From Paenarthrobacter histidinolovorans (GTDB taxonomy: Bacteria > Actinomycetota > Actinomycetes > Actinomycetales > Micrococcaceae), in contig NZ_BMPM01000002.1 of the NCBI RefSeq assembly GCF_014647595.1, positions 372,001-436,000 of the forward strand: a stretch of 64,000 nucleotides of DNA, read 5' to 3'. A program made the position numbers and the translations under genes. Shown piece after piece: positions 46,916 to 55,666 of this stretch (positions are counted from its first letter, which is position 1; each line of letters starts with the position of its first letter). Below the pieces are notes generated by a model. That model made no database searches. It saw only the letters and a program-made list of their open reading frames with translations, and was not told where the DNA came from.

Positions 46916-48032
46916 TGATGTACTCCACCAACGCTTCGCGTTCATCCAACGGCAGGAAGGCTGCTTCGGCTGCGTTGAGTGTCAGTTCCAGCAGGTCATC
47001 GAGGTCGTAGTCGAAGGTTTCCACCAGGAGCTCGAACTCATCCGTCAGCGTGACACCGCTCATGAGCCGGTTGTCGGTGTTGATGGTCACGTTGAAGCCC
47101 AGCTGGAAGAGCATGTCCAAGGGGTGGCTTTCAATACCGTCGCCAAAACCGGAAATTGCGCCGGTTTGGAGATTGGACGACGGGCAGATCTCCAGGGCAA
47201 TGCCACGGTCACGGACCCAGGCAGCAACACTGCCGATGGTCACCATGCCCACGGTGTCTTCGCCGTCGTCGTCGGAGTTGTCCTCGAACTCAACCGAGAT
47301 GTCCTCGGCGATCCGCACGCCGTGGCCCAGGCGCAGTGCCCGGCCGTCCACGAGTGCGGACTGGATGCTTTCGAGTCCGGCAGCCTCTCCTGCATGCACG
47401 GTGGCCGGGAAGTTGTTCTCTGCCAGGTACGTGAAGGCATCCTTGAAACGCGAGGGCAGGAAGCCGTCCTCGGCTCCGGCGATATCGAAGCCGACAGCAC
47501 CGTTGGCCCGGTGGCGGACGGCGAGTTCAGCGATTTCCTGGCCACGGTCTGCATGGCGCATTGCAGTGATGAGTTGCCCGACCTGGATCTGCTGGCCACG
47601 CTCCTCTGCCGCGTCCACGCCTGCTTCGAGGCCGGTCTGGACGGCCTCCACCACCTCGTCCAGGGTCAAGCCCTTCTGAAGGTGCTGTTCCGGCGCCCAA
47701 CGGACTTCGCCGTACACCACTCCGTCCTCGGCCAGGTCCTCAACGAATTCCTTGGCGACCCGGAACAGGCCTTCCTTGGTCTGCATGACGGCAATGGTGT
47801 GGTCGAACGTTTCGAGGTAACGGACCAGCGAGCCGGAGTCGGCGGATTCGCGGAACCATTCACCGAGGGCGACAGCGTCGGTGGATGGCAGGGTGTGGCC
47901 GACAGCCTCGGCCAGTTCGATGATGGTGGCGGGGCGGAGGCCTCCGTCCAGGTGGTCGTGGAGGGAAACCTTGGGGAGGCTTTTCAGATCGAAGTCGAGG
48001 GCAGGGGCGGCGTCAAGTATGGGCTCAGTCAC
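46890..48032 (-). CDS. add: Adenosine deaminase
   Basis: Adenosine deaminase, 380 residues, converts adenosine to inosine. Zinc ligands His25 and His27 (SLHDHLDGG), the NFPATVHAGEAAGLE segment (catalytic Glu region) and TINTDNRLMSGV (last Asp ligand) are intact. An EFEDNSDDDGEDTVG acidic insert (about 250-265) is unusual. Start GTG, 6 nt after a TAGTCT element, so its transcript is probably leaderless and separate from the DedA and deoA genes upstream. Confidence 0.95.
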   Translation of the reverse strand: MTEPILDAAPALDFDLKSLPKVSLHDHLDGGLRPATIIELAEAVGHTLPSTDAVALGEWFRESADSGSLVRYLETFDHTIAVMQTKEGLFRVAKEFVEDLAEDGVVYGEVRWAPEQHLQKGLTLDEVVEAVQTGLEAGVDAAEERGQQIQVGQLITAMRHADRGQEIAELAVRHRANGAVGFDIAGAEDGFLPSRFKDAFTYLAENNFPATVHAGEAAGLESIQSALVDGRALRLGHGVRIAEDISVEFEDNSDDDGEDTVGMVTIGSVAAWVRDRGIALEICPSSNLQTGAISGFGDGIESHPLDMLFQLGFNVTINTDNRLMSGVTLTDEFELLVETFDYDLDDLLELTLNAAEAAFLPLDEREALVEYINDAYANLG

Positions 48033-48038
48033 GTACTA

Positions 48039-48044
48039 AGACTA
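48039..48044 (-). promoter_or_regulatory. Putative leaderless -10 element of add
   Basis: TAGTCT on the minus strand lies 6 nt before the add GTG at 48032. Confidence 0.5.
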
Positions 48045-48060
48045 GGGGGACGGCGGGACC

Positions 48061-48762
48061 TTAGCCAGCAGGCTTGGAACGGTCGACGCCGACAACCGCC
48101 GTGTGGGACTTCTCTGCCGCAGGTGCCTCTGCAGTGGCGGCAGCCTCCTTGGAGTGGTCCTTCTTCTCGAGGTACTTGTGCCACCAGCGGAGCGCATGAT
48201 CGACGACGATGCCCAGCACCACGGCGAAGGCAACCGCAATGCCAACGCCCAGGAGCGGATTGTTGTGGACCCATTGCCCGGCCAGCAGGCCGATTCCGAT
48301 GGAATAGGCCACCCACGTGACGCAGGCAAAGGCGTCCAGCAGGAAGAAGGTCCGGTGCCGGAATCCGGTCTGCCCGGCGACATAGTTGACAGCCACGCGG
48401 CCCCACGGAATGTAACGGGCCGTAAAGATGAGCACCGCGCCGCGCTTGTCCAATTCGTACTGGGCCCACGCGAACATCTTTTGCACCTTGGGACGGCGCA
48501 TCCACTTCCAGCGGGTGAGGCCGATCTTGCGGCCAAGCATGTAAGCCATGTTGTCGCCCGCCATGGCTCCCACCAGGGCTGTTGCCCCCAGTATCCACAG
48601 GTTGGGCTCTCCGCTGTGAAGGGACAGCGCCGAGAGGCCAACAATGGCTGTTTCGCTGGGAAGGATGGTGGCAAATCCGTCGATGAAGAAAAAGACCAGA
48701 AGGACCGGATATATCCAGGGCTGCCCGGCTGCATGCTCGAGCATTTGGTTCAAAAACTCCAC
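48061..48762 (-). CDS. DedA family membrane protein (copy 1)
   Basis: A 233-residue DedA/SNARE-associated (VTT) family protein. DedA proteins are transporters or scramblases linked to polyprenyl-phosphate and lipid recycling. Visible segments are FFFIDGFATILPSETAIVG near residue 26, GDNMAYMLGRKIG (about 70-82) and the conserved ARYIPWGRVAVNYVAGQTG (about 125-143). Start GTG with GGAG 9 nt upstream. It lies just before add and is followed upstream by a second, related DedA gene. Confidence 0.92.
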   Translation of the reverse strand: MEFLNQMLEHAAGQPWIYPVLLVFFFIDGFATILPSETAIVGLSALSLHSGEPNLWILGATALVGAMAGDNMAYMLGRKIGLTRWKWMRRPKVQKMFAWAQYELDKRGAVLIFTARYIPWGRVAVNYVAGQTGFRHRTFFLLDAFACVTWVAYSIGIGLLAGQWVHNNPLLGVGIAVAFAVVLGIVVDHALRWWHKYLEKKDHSKEAAATAEAPAAEKSHTAVVGVDRSKPAG

Positions 48763-48936
48763 GCGGCGGTAGCTCCTAGATGACTATGACTTGACAGTGT
48801 GACCGAAGTCGCTCTTAGTGTCCCATGGCCGGGACGTCGTTCGCTACGCCCCAGCCCTGGGATCACACGCTTAACGCTATCGGCCGGGCTTTGTGGAGGC
48901 GTCAACCGGCGGACTGATCTTGGGAGGCCATCAGTG

Positions 48937-49587
48937 TCATACCGTGGGTGGAGGCGGGACGTCCCGCCCGGGAATGTTCCGGCCATCCAAGGGCACGGAA
49001 CCGCGCACCCGGCTGATGATGCGGTCAATGATGATGCCGAGGATCACCGCCACCACAATCGCTATGACAGCACCGAGCAAATGGTTGTGTTCGAACCAGA
49101 CGCCGAAGAAGTATCCCAGCACCACCGAATAGCTGGCCCAAAGGACTGCCGAAGCAGCGGTCAGGAGCACAAAGCGGCGGTGATTGAAATGCGTGGCCCC
49201 GGCGGTGAGGTTGACCGCCACCCGGCCGATGGGAATGAACCGGGCGACCATGATGAGCGACGCGGCACGCCGGCGCAGCTCCTTGCCGGCCCAGCGGAAG
49301 GCGCCCTGCATCCGTTGCCTCCGCATCCAACGCCACCGCTGCGTGCCGATCCGCTGCCCTATGATGTAGGCGATGTTGTCCCCGGCGAAAGCCCCCAGGG
49401 CTGCCATCAAGCCCAGCAACCAGACGTTCGGCGAGCCGCTGCTGCCCGAAACCGCGCTGAGTCCCACCACCACGGATTCGCTGGGGATCGGCGGAAAGAA
49501 GCCATCGATCAGGCAGCAGGCAAGCACCAGGAACAACACCCACGGTTGTTCCGCCGCGGCGAGGATGAAGTCGTTGATGCCCTGCAC
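48937..49587 (-). CDS. DedA family membrane protein (copy 2)
   Basis: A 216-residue paralogue of the DedA protein beside it. It shares the start-to-QPW distance, GDNIAYIIGQRIG and ARFIPIGRVAVNLTAGATHF. The arginines and prolines of the VTT domain are conserved. ATG 49650 falls in the loop of the deoA terminator hairpin, so the GTG at 49587 is preferred: it gives exactly the N-terminal length of copy 1 and has AAGGAA just upstream. The C-terminus ends in PPPPTV. Confidence 0.88.
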   Translation of the reverse strand: MQGINDFILAAAEQPWVLFLVLACCLIDGFFPPIPSESVVVGLSAVSGSSGSPNVWLLGLMAALGAFAGDNIAYIIGQRIGTQRWRWMRRQRMQGAFRWAGKELRRRAASLIMVARFIPIGRVAVNLTAGATHFNHRRFVLLTAASAVLWASYSVVLGYFFGVWFEHNHLLGAVIAIVVAVILGIIIDRIISRVRGSVPLDGRNIPGRDVPPPPTV

Positions 49588-49631
49588 GGTTTCCTTAAAA
49601 GTAGCGGCTCCCCCACAGGCGCCGGATGACG

Positions 49632-49668
49632 ATTGTTCCGGGCCATCCATGGGATGGCCCGGAACAAT
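49632..49668 (-). terminator. Terminator of deoA
   Basis: A perfect 17-bp stem (49632-49648 with 49652-49668) with a 3-nt loop, starting 5 bp after the deoA stop. It separates the nucleoside operon from the DedA genes. Confidence 0.85.
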
Positions 49669-49673
49669 TCAGC

Positions 49674-50984
49674 CTAGGCGATTCGGCTGATAATTAGCTG
49701 ACGGGCGGGACGTGAACCCTCAGGGGCAATGACCACCGCGTCCTGGAGGGCTTCCTTGGCACGCTCGAACTTCTCCGGGGTGTCCGTCAGGAGTGTCATG
49801 AGCGGCTCGCCGGCACGGACCAAGGCGCCGGGCTTGGCATGCATGCGAACGCCGGCCCCGGCCTGGACCTGGTCCTCCTTGCGTGCCCTGCCGGCCCCCA
49901 GGCGCCAGGCGGCGACGCCCACCGAGAGGGCATCCAGTTCCACCAGGACGCCATCTGCCGGGGCGTAGACAACCTCGGATTCCTTGGCTACGGGCAGTGC
50001 TGCCCGGGGATCGCCTCCTTGTGCTTCGATCATCCGGTTCCAGACGTCCATGGCCCGGCCATCCTTGAGCGCAGCCGCGGGATCGGCGTCGTGGATGCCG
50101 GCACCGGCCAGCATTTCCTCGGCCAGGCGGACGGTCAGCTCGACGACGTCTTCCGGACCGCCGCCGGCGAGGACCTCCACGGACTCCTCCACTTCAATGG
50201 CATTGCCCGCGGTAAGTCCCAATGGCGTGGACATATCAGTGATCAAGGCGACGGTGTGAACGCCGGCGTCCTTGCCCAGGGCCACCATGGTCTCGGCGAG
50301 CTCCCGGGCACGGGCCACGTCCTTCATGAAAGCCCCTGAGCCAACCTTGACGTCCAGCACCAGCGATCCCGTGCCTTCGGCGATCTTCTTGCTCATGATC
50401 GAGGACGCAATCAATGGAATCGCCTCCACCGTTCCGGTGACGTCCCGCAGTGCATACAGCTTCTTGTCTGCAGGAGCCAGCCCGGACCCCGCAGCACAAA
50501 TCACAGCGCCCACGTCCTGGAGCTGCGCCATGATCTCGTCATTGGACAGGTTTGCCCGCCACCCCGGAATCGCTTCGAGCTTGTCCAGGGTGCCGCCCGT
50601 GTGGCCCAGGCCGCGGCCCGACAACTGCGGGACCGCGACGCCGAACACGGCCACGAGCGGTGCCAGCGGAAGGGTGATCTTGTCCCCCACCCCACCGGTG
50701 GAGTGCTTGTCGCTGGTAGCCTTCATGCCGCCGTCGGGCCTTGTGAGGGACGAAAAGTCCATCCGCTCGCCCGAGGCGATCATCGCCGAGGTCCAGCGTG
50801 AGATCTCCTGGCGGTCCATGCCGTTGAGCAGGATCGCCATGTTGAGCGCCGCCATCTGTTCCTCGGCAATGACGCCGCGGGTGTAGGCATCGATGGTCCA
50901 GTCGATCTGCTCCGGCGTCAGCGTGCCTTTGTCCCGTTTGATGGTGATGATCTGGACGGCGTCAAAGGCTTCGGTGCTGGTCAC
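49674..50984 (-). CDS. deoA: Thymidine phosphorylase
   Basis: A pyrimidine nucleoside phosphorylase, 436 residues, converting thymidine or uridine to base plus (deoxy)ribose-1-P. Substrate motifs are KHSTGGVGDKITLPLAPLVA (about residue 82), SGRGLGHTGGTLDKLE (about 110) and IITDMSTPLG-type segments (here ALITDMSTPLGLTAGNAIEV). The start is GTG 50984, overlapping the cdd stop by 4 bp (GTGA). It ends the nucleoside import and catabolism operon. Confidence 0.96.
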   Translation of the reverse strand: MTSTEAFDAVQIITIKRDKGTLTPEQIDWTIDAYTRGVIAEEQMAALNMAILLNGMDRQEISRWTSAMIASGERMDFSSLTRPDGGMKATSDKHSTGGVGDKITLPLAPLVAVFGVAVPQLSGRGLGHTGGTLDKLEAIPGWRANLSNDEIMAQLQDVGAVICAAGSGLAPADKKLYALRDVTGTVEAIPLIASSIMSKKIAEGTGSLVLDVKVGSGAFMKDVARARELAETMVALGKDAGVHTVALITDMSTPLGLTAGNAIEVEESVEVLAGGGPEDVVELTVRLAEEMLAGAGIHDADPAAALKDGRAMDVWNRMIEAQGGDPRAALPVAKESEVVYAPADGVLVELDALSVGVAAWRLGAGRARKEDQVQAGAGVRMHAKPGALVRAGEPLMTLLTDTPEKFERAKEALQDAVVIAPEGSRPARQLIISRIA

Positions 50985-51385
50985 GTGGTCTCCTCCAGGT
51001 TTTCCGGACCAAAGGCGTCTGGCAGTACCTGGTCCATGGTTTTGATGCCTTGGGTTGTCATGAGCTGCATGCCGGGGGCCCTGAATTCGTAGAGCAACTG
51101 GCGGCAGCGGCCACAAGGCATGAGGACGTTGCCCTGCCCGTCCACGCAATAGAAGGCGGCAAGCCTTCCGCCGCCGGTCAGGTGGAGTTGGCCCACCAAA
51201 GCGCACTCGGCGCAGAGGGTCAAGCCGTAACTGGCGTTTTCCACATTGCAGCCGCTGACGATCCTGCCGTCCTCGGTGAGGGCCGCAGCCCCCACCGGGA
51301 ACTTCGAATACGGGGCGTAAGCCTGCTCCATCGCCGTGACCGCCGCGTCACGCAGGGCAGCCCAATCGACGTCATGTTCCGGCAT
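50981..51385 (-). CDS. cdd: Cytidine deaminase
   Basis: Homotetrameric-type cytidine deaminase, 134 residues, makes uridine from cytidine. The zinc site is complete: NVENASYGLTLCAECA (catalytic Glu in the C-A-E) and PCGRCRQLLYEF. ATG 51385 has AAGGG 6 nt ahead; a TTG at 51391 overlapping the upstream stop is an alternative. It couples to deoA by a GTGA overlap and follows the permease gene directly. Confidence 0.96.
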   Translation of the reverse strand: MPEHDVDWAALRDAAVTAMEQAYAPYSKFPVGAAALTEDGRIVSGCNVENASYGLTLCAECALVGQLHLTGGGRLAAFYCVDGQGNVLMPCGRCRQLLYEFRAPGMQLMTTQGIKTMDQVLPDAFGPENLEETT

Positions 51386-51387
51386 GG

Positions 51388-52677
51388 TCAACCCTTCACG
51401 TACGGTATGCCGCTGGCGGCCGGTGGCCGCGACTTACCCACCAAACCTGCGACGGCGAAGATGGTCACCAGATACGGCAGCATGGCCATGAACTGGCTGG
51501 GCACGGGGGTACCGATGATGCCCAGGATGGACTGCAGGTTGTACGCGAAACCAAAGAGCAGCGATGCCAGGAACGCGCCGATCGGGTTCCAACGGCCAAA
51601 GATCAGGGCAGCGAGGGCAATGAAGCCACGGCCGCCTGAGATGTCCTTGGTGAAGGAATCGATGGTCACCAGTGTGAACACTGCGCCGCCGATACCGGCG
51701 ATCGCACCGCCCAGGGTGACATTCCAGAACCGGGTGGCATTGACGTTGATGCCCAGGGTGTCGGCCGCCTGCGGGTGCTCGCCGACAGCGCGCACGCGCA
51801 GCCCCCAACGGGTCTTGAACAACCCGAACCACACCACGGCCACCGCAATGTACATGAGGTAGCCGGCGATGGACTGTTCGAACAGGATGGGCCCGATGAT
51901 GGGGATGTCCGAGAGCAGCGGGATCGGCAGGATGTCCAGCCGGCCGGGGGTGTTGAACTGCTCCTTGTTGGGAACCATGAGGGTGCCGTACAGGAAGCCC
52001 GTGAGGCCGGAGACCAGGACGTTGAGCACCACGCCCACGATGATCTGGTTCACGAGGTACTTGATGCTGAAGACCGCGAGGACCATGGACACGACTGCAC
52101 CGGCGGCTGCTGCCGCAATCAGCCCGATGTACGGGCTGCCGGTCATGGTGGCTACCAGGGCCGCGGTGAACGCGCCGCCCAGCAGCTGGCCTTCGATGGC
52201 GATATTGACCACGCCTACGCGCTCACACAACACACCGGACAACGAGCCGAAAACCAAGGGAACCGCGAGGGTCACCGAGCCGGCAACCAGGCCCGCCAGC
52301 GATATGGATGGCTGGCGCGCCCCGGCCACGATCCACACCAGGAGTGCGAAGACGAAGACCACGGCAAACGCAATGGGAAGCCACTTGGGCGACTTCTCCC
52401 CCTGGGTCCAGAGGTAGATCGAGTAGGCAGCCATGGCCAGCAGCAGTATGCCGAAGACAATACCGCCCACCTGTCCCGGAATCATGAGCGCCGGAACGGC
52501 AACGGCGTCACCGGCGTCGCTGATCTTCATCTCCGCGGTTTTGTCCGACCCCAGGAAGCCGAAGAACACCAGCGCCACGAGGGCAAGGACGCCCAGTGAA
52601 ACCGGAACCTTCAGCGAGGGGCGGAACGCCGGCAAGGCCGTGGACCCGGGCGTTGGAGCGGTGGTTGTCGCGCTCAT
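51388..52677 (-). CDS. Nucleoside ABC transporter permease (NupQ/YufQ-like)
   Basis: A 429-residue permease of the BMP/simple-sugar branch of ABC importers. About ten hydrophobic segments are seen, with LCERVGVVNIAIEGQLL (about residue 150, the family NIxxEGQ motif) and GEHPQAADTLGINVNATRFW (about 302-321, ATPase-docking loop). The first 100 residues are an extra hydrophobic N-terminus compared with the core. It overlaps the second permease gene by 4 bp and is followed by cdd, supporting nucleosides as substrate. Confidence 0.92.
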   Translation of the reverse strand: MSATTTAPTPGSTALPAFRPSLKVPVSLGVLALVALVFFGFLGSDKTAEMKISDAGDAVAVPALMIPGQVGGIVFGILLLAMAAYSIYLWTQGEKSPKWLPIAFAVVFVFALLVWIVAGARQPSISLAGLVAGSVTLAVPLVFGSLSGVLCERVGVVNIAIEGQLLGGAFTAALVATMTGSPYIGLIAAAAAGAVVSMVLAVFSIKYLVNQIIVGVVLNVLVSGLTGFLYGTLMVPNKEQFNTPGRLDILPIPLLSDIPIIGPILFEQSIAGYLMYIAVAVVWFGLFKTRWGLRVRAVGEHPQAADTLGINVNATRFWNVTLGGAIAGIGGAVFTLVTIDSFTKDISGGRGFIALAALIFGRWNPIGAFLASLLFGFAYNLQSILGIIGTPVPSQFMAMLPYLVTIFAVAGLVGKSRPPAASGIPYVKG

Positions 52678-54023
52678 TTGGCACCTCCGGTGGCATTGGC
52701 AAGGGCAGCTTCAGGGGCCGCCTTCGGAGTCTTGTTTTTCTTCTTTTTCTTGCCCTCGAGCCGGAAGATGGACCTGATCAGGGGCGGTGCTGCGATGAAC
52801 AAAACGATCAGGGACTGGACCACCAGCACGATGTCGATGGGGGTTCCTGTCTGGATCTGCATCTGCACGGCACCGGCACGGAAGGCTCCGAACAGCAGCC
52901 CTGCGAAGAACGTTCCCCACGGTGTACTGCGGCCCAGCAGGGCAACAGTGATGGAGTCGAATCCGATCTGCGCGGCAACGCCGCCAGTGAGGACTTTCTC
53001 CGTGCCCGCAACCTGTGCGACGCCGCCGAATGCCGCCAGGGCACCGGCCATGGCCATCACCATGATGGTTGCGCGCGGAACCTTCACCCCGGCCGTACGC
53101 GCGGCGACGGGGTTGGCGCCCACCGCACGGAATTCGAAGCCGATGGTGGAGCGGTTCAGCAGCCACCAGACGCCATAGGTCAGCGCGATGGCCACCAGGA
53201 AGCCCAGGTGGAGCCGGGAGCCCGGGATCAGCACCGGGTAGGTGGCAGATTCGTCCAGGCGCGGCGAAATGGGGCTGTTGTCGCCCGGGCGCCGGAACGC
53301 GGCGGTGTTCAGGAGGAAGTCCAGCAGGAACAAGGCCACGTAATTCAGCATGATGGTCACGATGACCTCGTGCGCACCGGTCCTTGCTTTGAGGATGCCG
53401 ACGATTGCACCCCAGGCTGCGCCACCGAGGACACCCATGACGATCACCAGGAGAAGGTGCAGTCCGAACGGCAGGTGCCAGGTGAACCCTGCATAGGCGG
53501 CCAGGGTGGCACTGATGATGATCTGCCCCTGCGCACCAATGTTGAACAGGCCGGCGCGGAACGCCAGGGCCACGCCCAATCCAGCGCAAATGAGCGGCGT
53601 CGCCACTGTCATGGTTTCAAGCAGGGGCGCGAACCCCTGGCGGGTGTTGAAGACCGAGCCCTGGAACAGGGCTACATAGCTGTCCGTCATGGCCGACCAC
53701 AGCGCGGTCAGGAAGTCGCTGGGACGGGCGAACAGGTAGCCTGCGGTCTTGGCCACCTGGGCGTCGGTGCTGGCAATCAGCAGGCCGCCGAGGAAAAGGG
53801 CGACGATCACGGCCAGGACCGACACGAAGCCATTGCCCATCACGATACGGCGCATCACGTTGCCCTGTTGGTGTCCCGGTTCGCCGCTCTGCGAGGAGAC
53901 AGGAACGATGGACGGCTCAAGCGCACCGCCGGCAGTATCCAGGGCAACGTCTGCTGCCCGGACTTCCGCGGTGGATTCTTCAGGTCTCTGGTCCTTGGCG
54001 GACCCGTCGCTGCTACTGGTCAT
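52674..54023 (-). CDS. Nucleoside ABC transporter permease (NupP/YufP-like)
   Basis: A 449-residue permease partner of the preceding protein. The N-terminal 55 residues are polar; about ten helices follow, with AFRAGLFNIGAQGQIII (about residue 167, NIGAxGQ motif) and RAVGANPVAARTAGVKVPRA (about 290-309, docking loop). The C-terminus is lysine-rich (KKKKKNKTPKAAP). Its start overlaps the ATPase gene by 11 bp. Confidence 0.92.
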   Translation of the reverse strand: MTSSSDGSAKDQRPEESTAEVRAADVALDTAGGALEPSIVPVSSQSGEPGHQQGNVMRRIVMGNGFVSVLAVIVALFLGGLLIASTDAQVAKTAGYLFARPSDFLTALWSAMTDSYVALFQGSVFNTRQGFAPLLETMTVATPLICAGLGVALAFRAGLFNIGAQGQIIISATLAAYAGFTWHLPFGLHLLLVIVMGVLGGAAWGAIVGILKARTGAHEVIVTIMLNYVALFLLDFLLNTAAFRRPGDNSPISPRLDESATYPVLIPGSRLHLGFLVAIALTYGVWWLLNRSTIGFEFRAVGANPVAARTAGVKVPRATIMVMAMAGALAAFGGVAQVAGTEKVLTGGVAAQIGFDSITVALLGRSTPWGTFFAGLLFGAFRAGAVQMQIQTGTPIDIVLVVQSLIVLFIAAPPLIRSIFRLEGKKKKKNKTPKAAPEAALANATGGAK

Positions 54024-55533
54024 CGGAGCCTCCTTCGGGGCCGACGCCGGCCATCATCAGGCCGAGCGTGTCGCGTGGTGTTCCCGCCGGGACGATTCCC
54101 ACGAGTTTGCCCTTGTAGAGCACGGCGATTCTGTCTGCGAGCTCAATGACTTCATCAAGCTCGGTGGAAACGATCATGACCGGCGTTCCGACATCCCGCT
54201 CGGCGACAATGCGCTTGTGGAGGAATTCGATGGAACCCACGTCCACGCCACGGGTTGGCTGGCTGGCGATGAACAACCGCAGCGGCCGGGAGAGTTCCCT
54301 CGCCATGACCACTTTTTGCTGGTTGCCGCCGGACAAGGTTCCCGCAGCCGACCCCGCGGAGGGGGTCCGGATATCGAATTCGGCGATCTTTGCCTTGGCA
54401 TGTTCGGCCACCTTGGCCGGCTTCATGCTGATGCCGCTGGCAAAGGGCTCCTGGTCGTAGAGGTCGAGCACCAGGTTTTCGGCAACCGAGAACGGACCTA
54501 CCAGTCCGTCCACGGTCCGGTCTTCGGGAACGAAGCCGACGCCGGACCGCAGGACATCCTTGACGGGCAAGCCGAGAAGCTGCTTCCCATCCAGGACCAC
54601 CGAACCTGTGACGTGTTCCTGGATGCCGAGGATGGCTTCGGTCAGTTCGGTTTGGCCATTGCCCTGGACACCGGCGACGGCGAGGATCTCACCTTGGGCG
54701 ATGTCGAAGCTGATGCCGTCCACCACGTTGGTCCCGTTCGCGGCGCGGACAGTGAGGTTTTCCACGACGAACGTGGTTTCCTTGGGCTGCGCGGCAGCTT
54801 TGTTAAGGCTCAGGCTCACCGGCCGGCCCACCATCATGGAGGCAAGTTCCGTGGCAGATGCCGTGGGAGGAGCGTCCCCCACCACTTTGCCGCGGCGGAC
54901 TACGGTAATGACGTCCGAAACAGCTTTCACTTCCCGCAGCTTGTGCGAAATGAAGACGATGGATGTCCCACTGGCTTTGAGCTGGCGCATGATGTCCAGC
55001 AACTCGTCGGTTTCCTGCGGGGTGAGCACGGCTGTGGGCTCGTCCAGGATGAGGACCTTGGCCTCCCGTACCAGCGCCTTGATGATCTCGACGCGCTGTT
55101 GGACGCCTACGGGGAGGTCTTCCACCAGCGCGTCGGGATCGACGTCGAAGCCGTATTTGTCGGAGATTTCCCGGATCTTTTTCCGGGTTTCGTCGATGCT
55201 GAGGACACCGCCGAACGTTGTGGGTTCGGCACCGAGTGCCACGTTTTCAGCGACCGTGAAGACCGGGACCAGCATGAAGTGCTGGTGCACCATGCCGATG
55301 CCGGCGGCCATGGCATCGCCGGGGCCGCGGAAATTGACGGGCTGGTCATCCACCAGGATCTGGCCGGCGGTGGGCTCATAGAGCCCGTAGAGCACGTTCA
55401 TGAGGGTTGATTTTCCGGCACCGTTTTCGCCCAGAAGGCAATGGATCTGGCCGGATTCGACCACGAGGTCGATGTCTTGGTTGGCGTAGAAGGTCCCGAA
55501 GGCTTTCGAGATCCCCTTCAATTCGAGTTTCAC
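54013..55533 (-). CDS. Nucleoside ABC transporter ATP-binding protein (NupO/YufO-like)
   Basis: A tandem ATPase of 506 residues with two nucleotide-binding domains, as in sugar/nucleoside importers. The first has GENGAGKS (about residue 37) and LDEPTAVLTPQE (about 156); the second has the degenerate loop AVAGVQGNGQTELTE (about 286), TLSGGNQQKVVM (about 391) and a final ASQPTRGVDVGS segment. Only one domain is expected to be fully active. GTG 55533 has GGTGG 5 nt ahead and is chosen over GTG 55542. Confidence 0.93.
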   Translation of the reverse strand: MKLELKGISKAFGTFYANQDIDLVVESGQIHCLLGENGAGKSTLMNVLYGLYEPTAGQILVDDQPVNFRGPGDAMAAGIGMVHQHFMLVPVFTVAENVALGAEPTTFGGVLSIDETRKKIREISDKYGFDVDPDALVEDLPVGVQQRVEIIKALVREAKVLILDEPTAVLTPQETDELLDIMRQLKASGTSIVFISHKLREVKAVSDVITVVRRGKVVGDAPPTASATELASMMVGRPVSLSLNKAAAQPKETTFVVENLTVRAANGTNVVDGISFDIAQGEILAVAGVQGNGQTELTEAILGIQEHVTGSVVLDGKQLLGLPVKDVLRSGVGFVPEDRTVDGLVGPFSVAENLVLDLYDQEPFASGISMKPAKVAEHAKAKIAEFDIRTPSAGSAAGTLSGGNQQKVVMARELSRPLRLFIASQPTRGVDVGSIEFLHKRIVAERDVGTPVMIVSTELDEVIELADRIAVLYKGKLVGIVPAGTPRDTLGLMMAGVGPEGGSDDQ

Positions 55534-55617
55534 AACTCCCACCGTTCTGTGAGTCCGAGGGACAGCTGAACAGCTCCAAAGCTACGAGCTTTGGGTTCAG
55601 CCTAGTCAGGGCAAAAA

Positions 55618-55654
55618 CGCGCCGCCAGTACCGGGGCTCGGTACTGGCGGCGCG
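55618..55654 (-). terminator. Rho-independent terminator of the BMP gene
   Basis: A perfect 16-bp stem (55618-55633 with 55639-55654), 5-nt loop, followed on the minus strand by TTTTT (55613-55617). It lies 13 bp after the stop codon. Some readthrough would be needed to express the ATPase and permeases from the bmp promoter. Confidence 0.92.
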
Positions 55655-55666
55655 TCCAGGAATTGC

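Noticed and set aside
48793..48798. TTGACA on the plus strand
   Set aside because: It is a perfect -35 hexamer, but no plus-strand gene follows and no -10 box is at a suitable distance.
53749..55410. 553-codon open frame antisense to the nucleoside ABC ATPase
   Set aside because: It lies opposite two ABC genes with complete motifs; the translation looks random.
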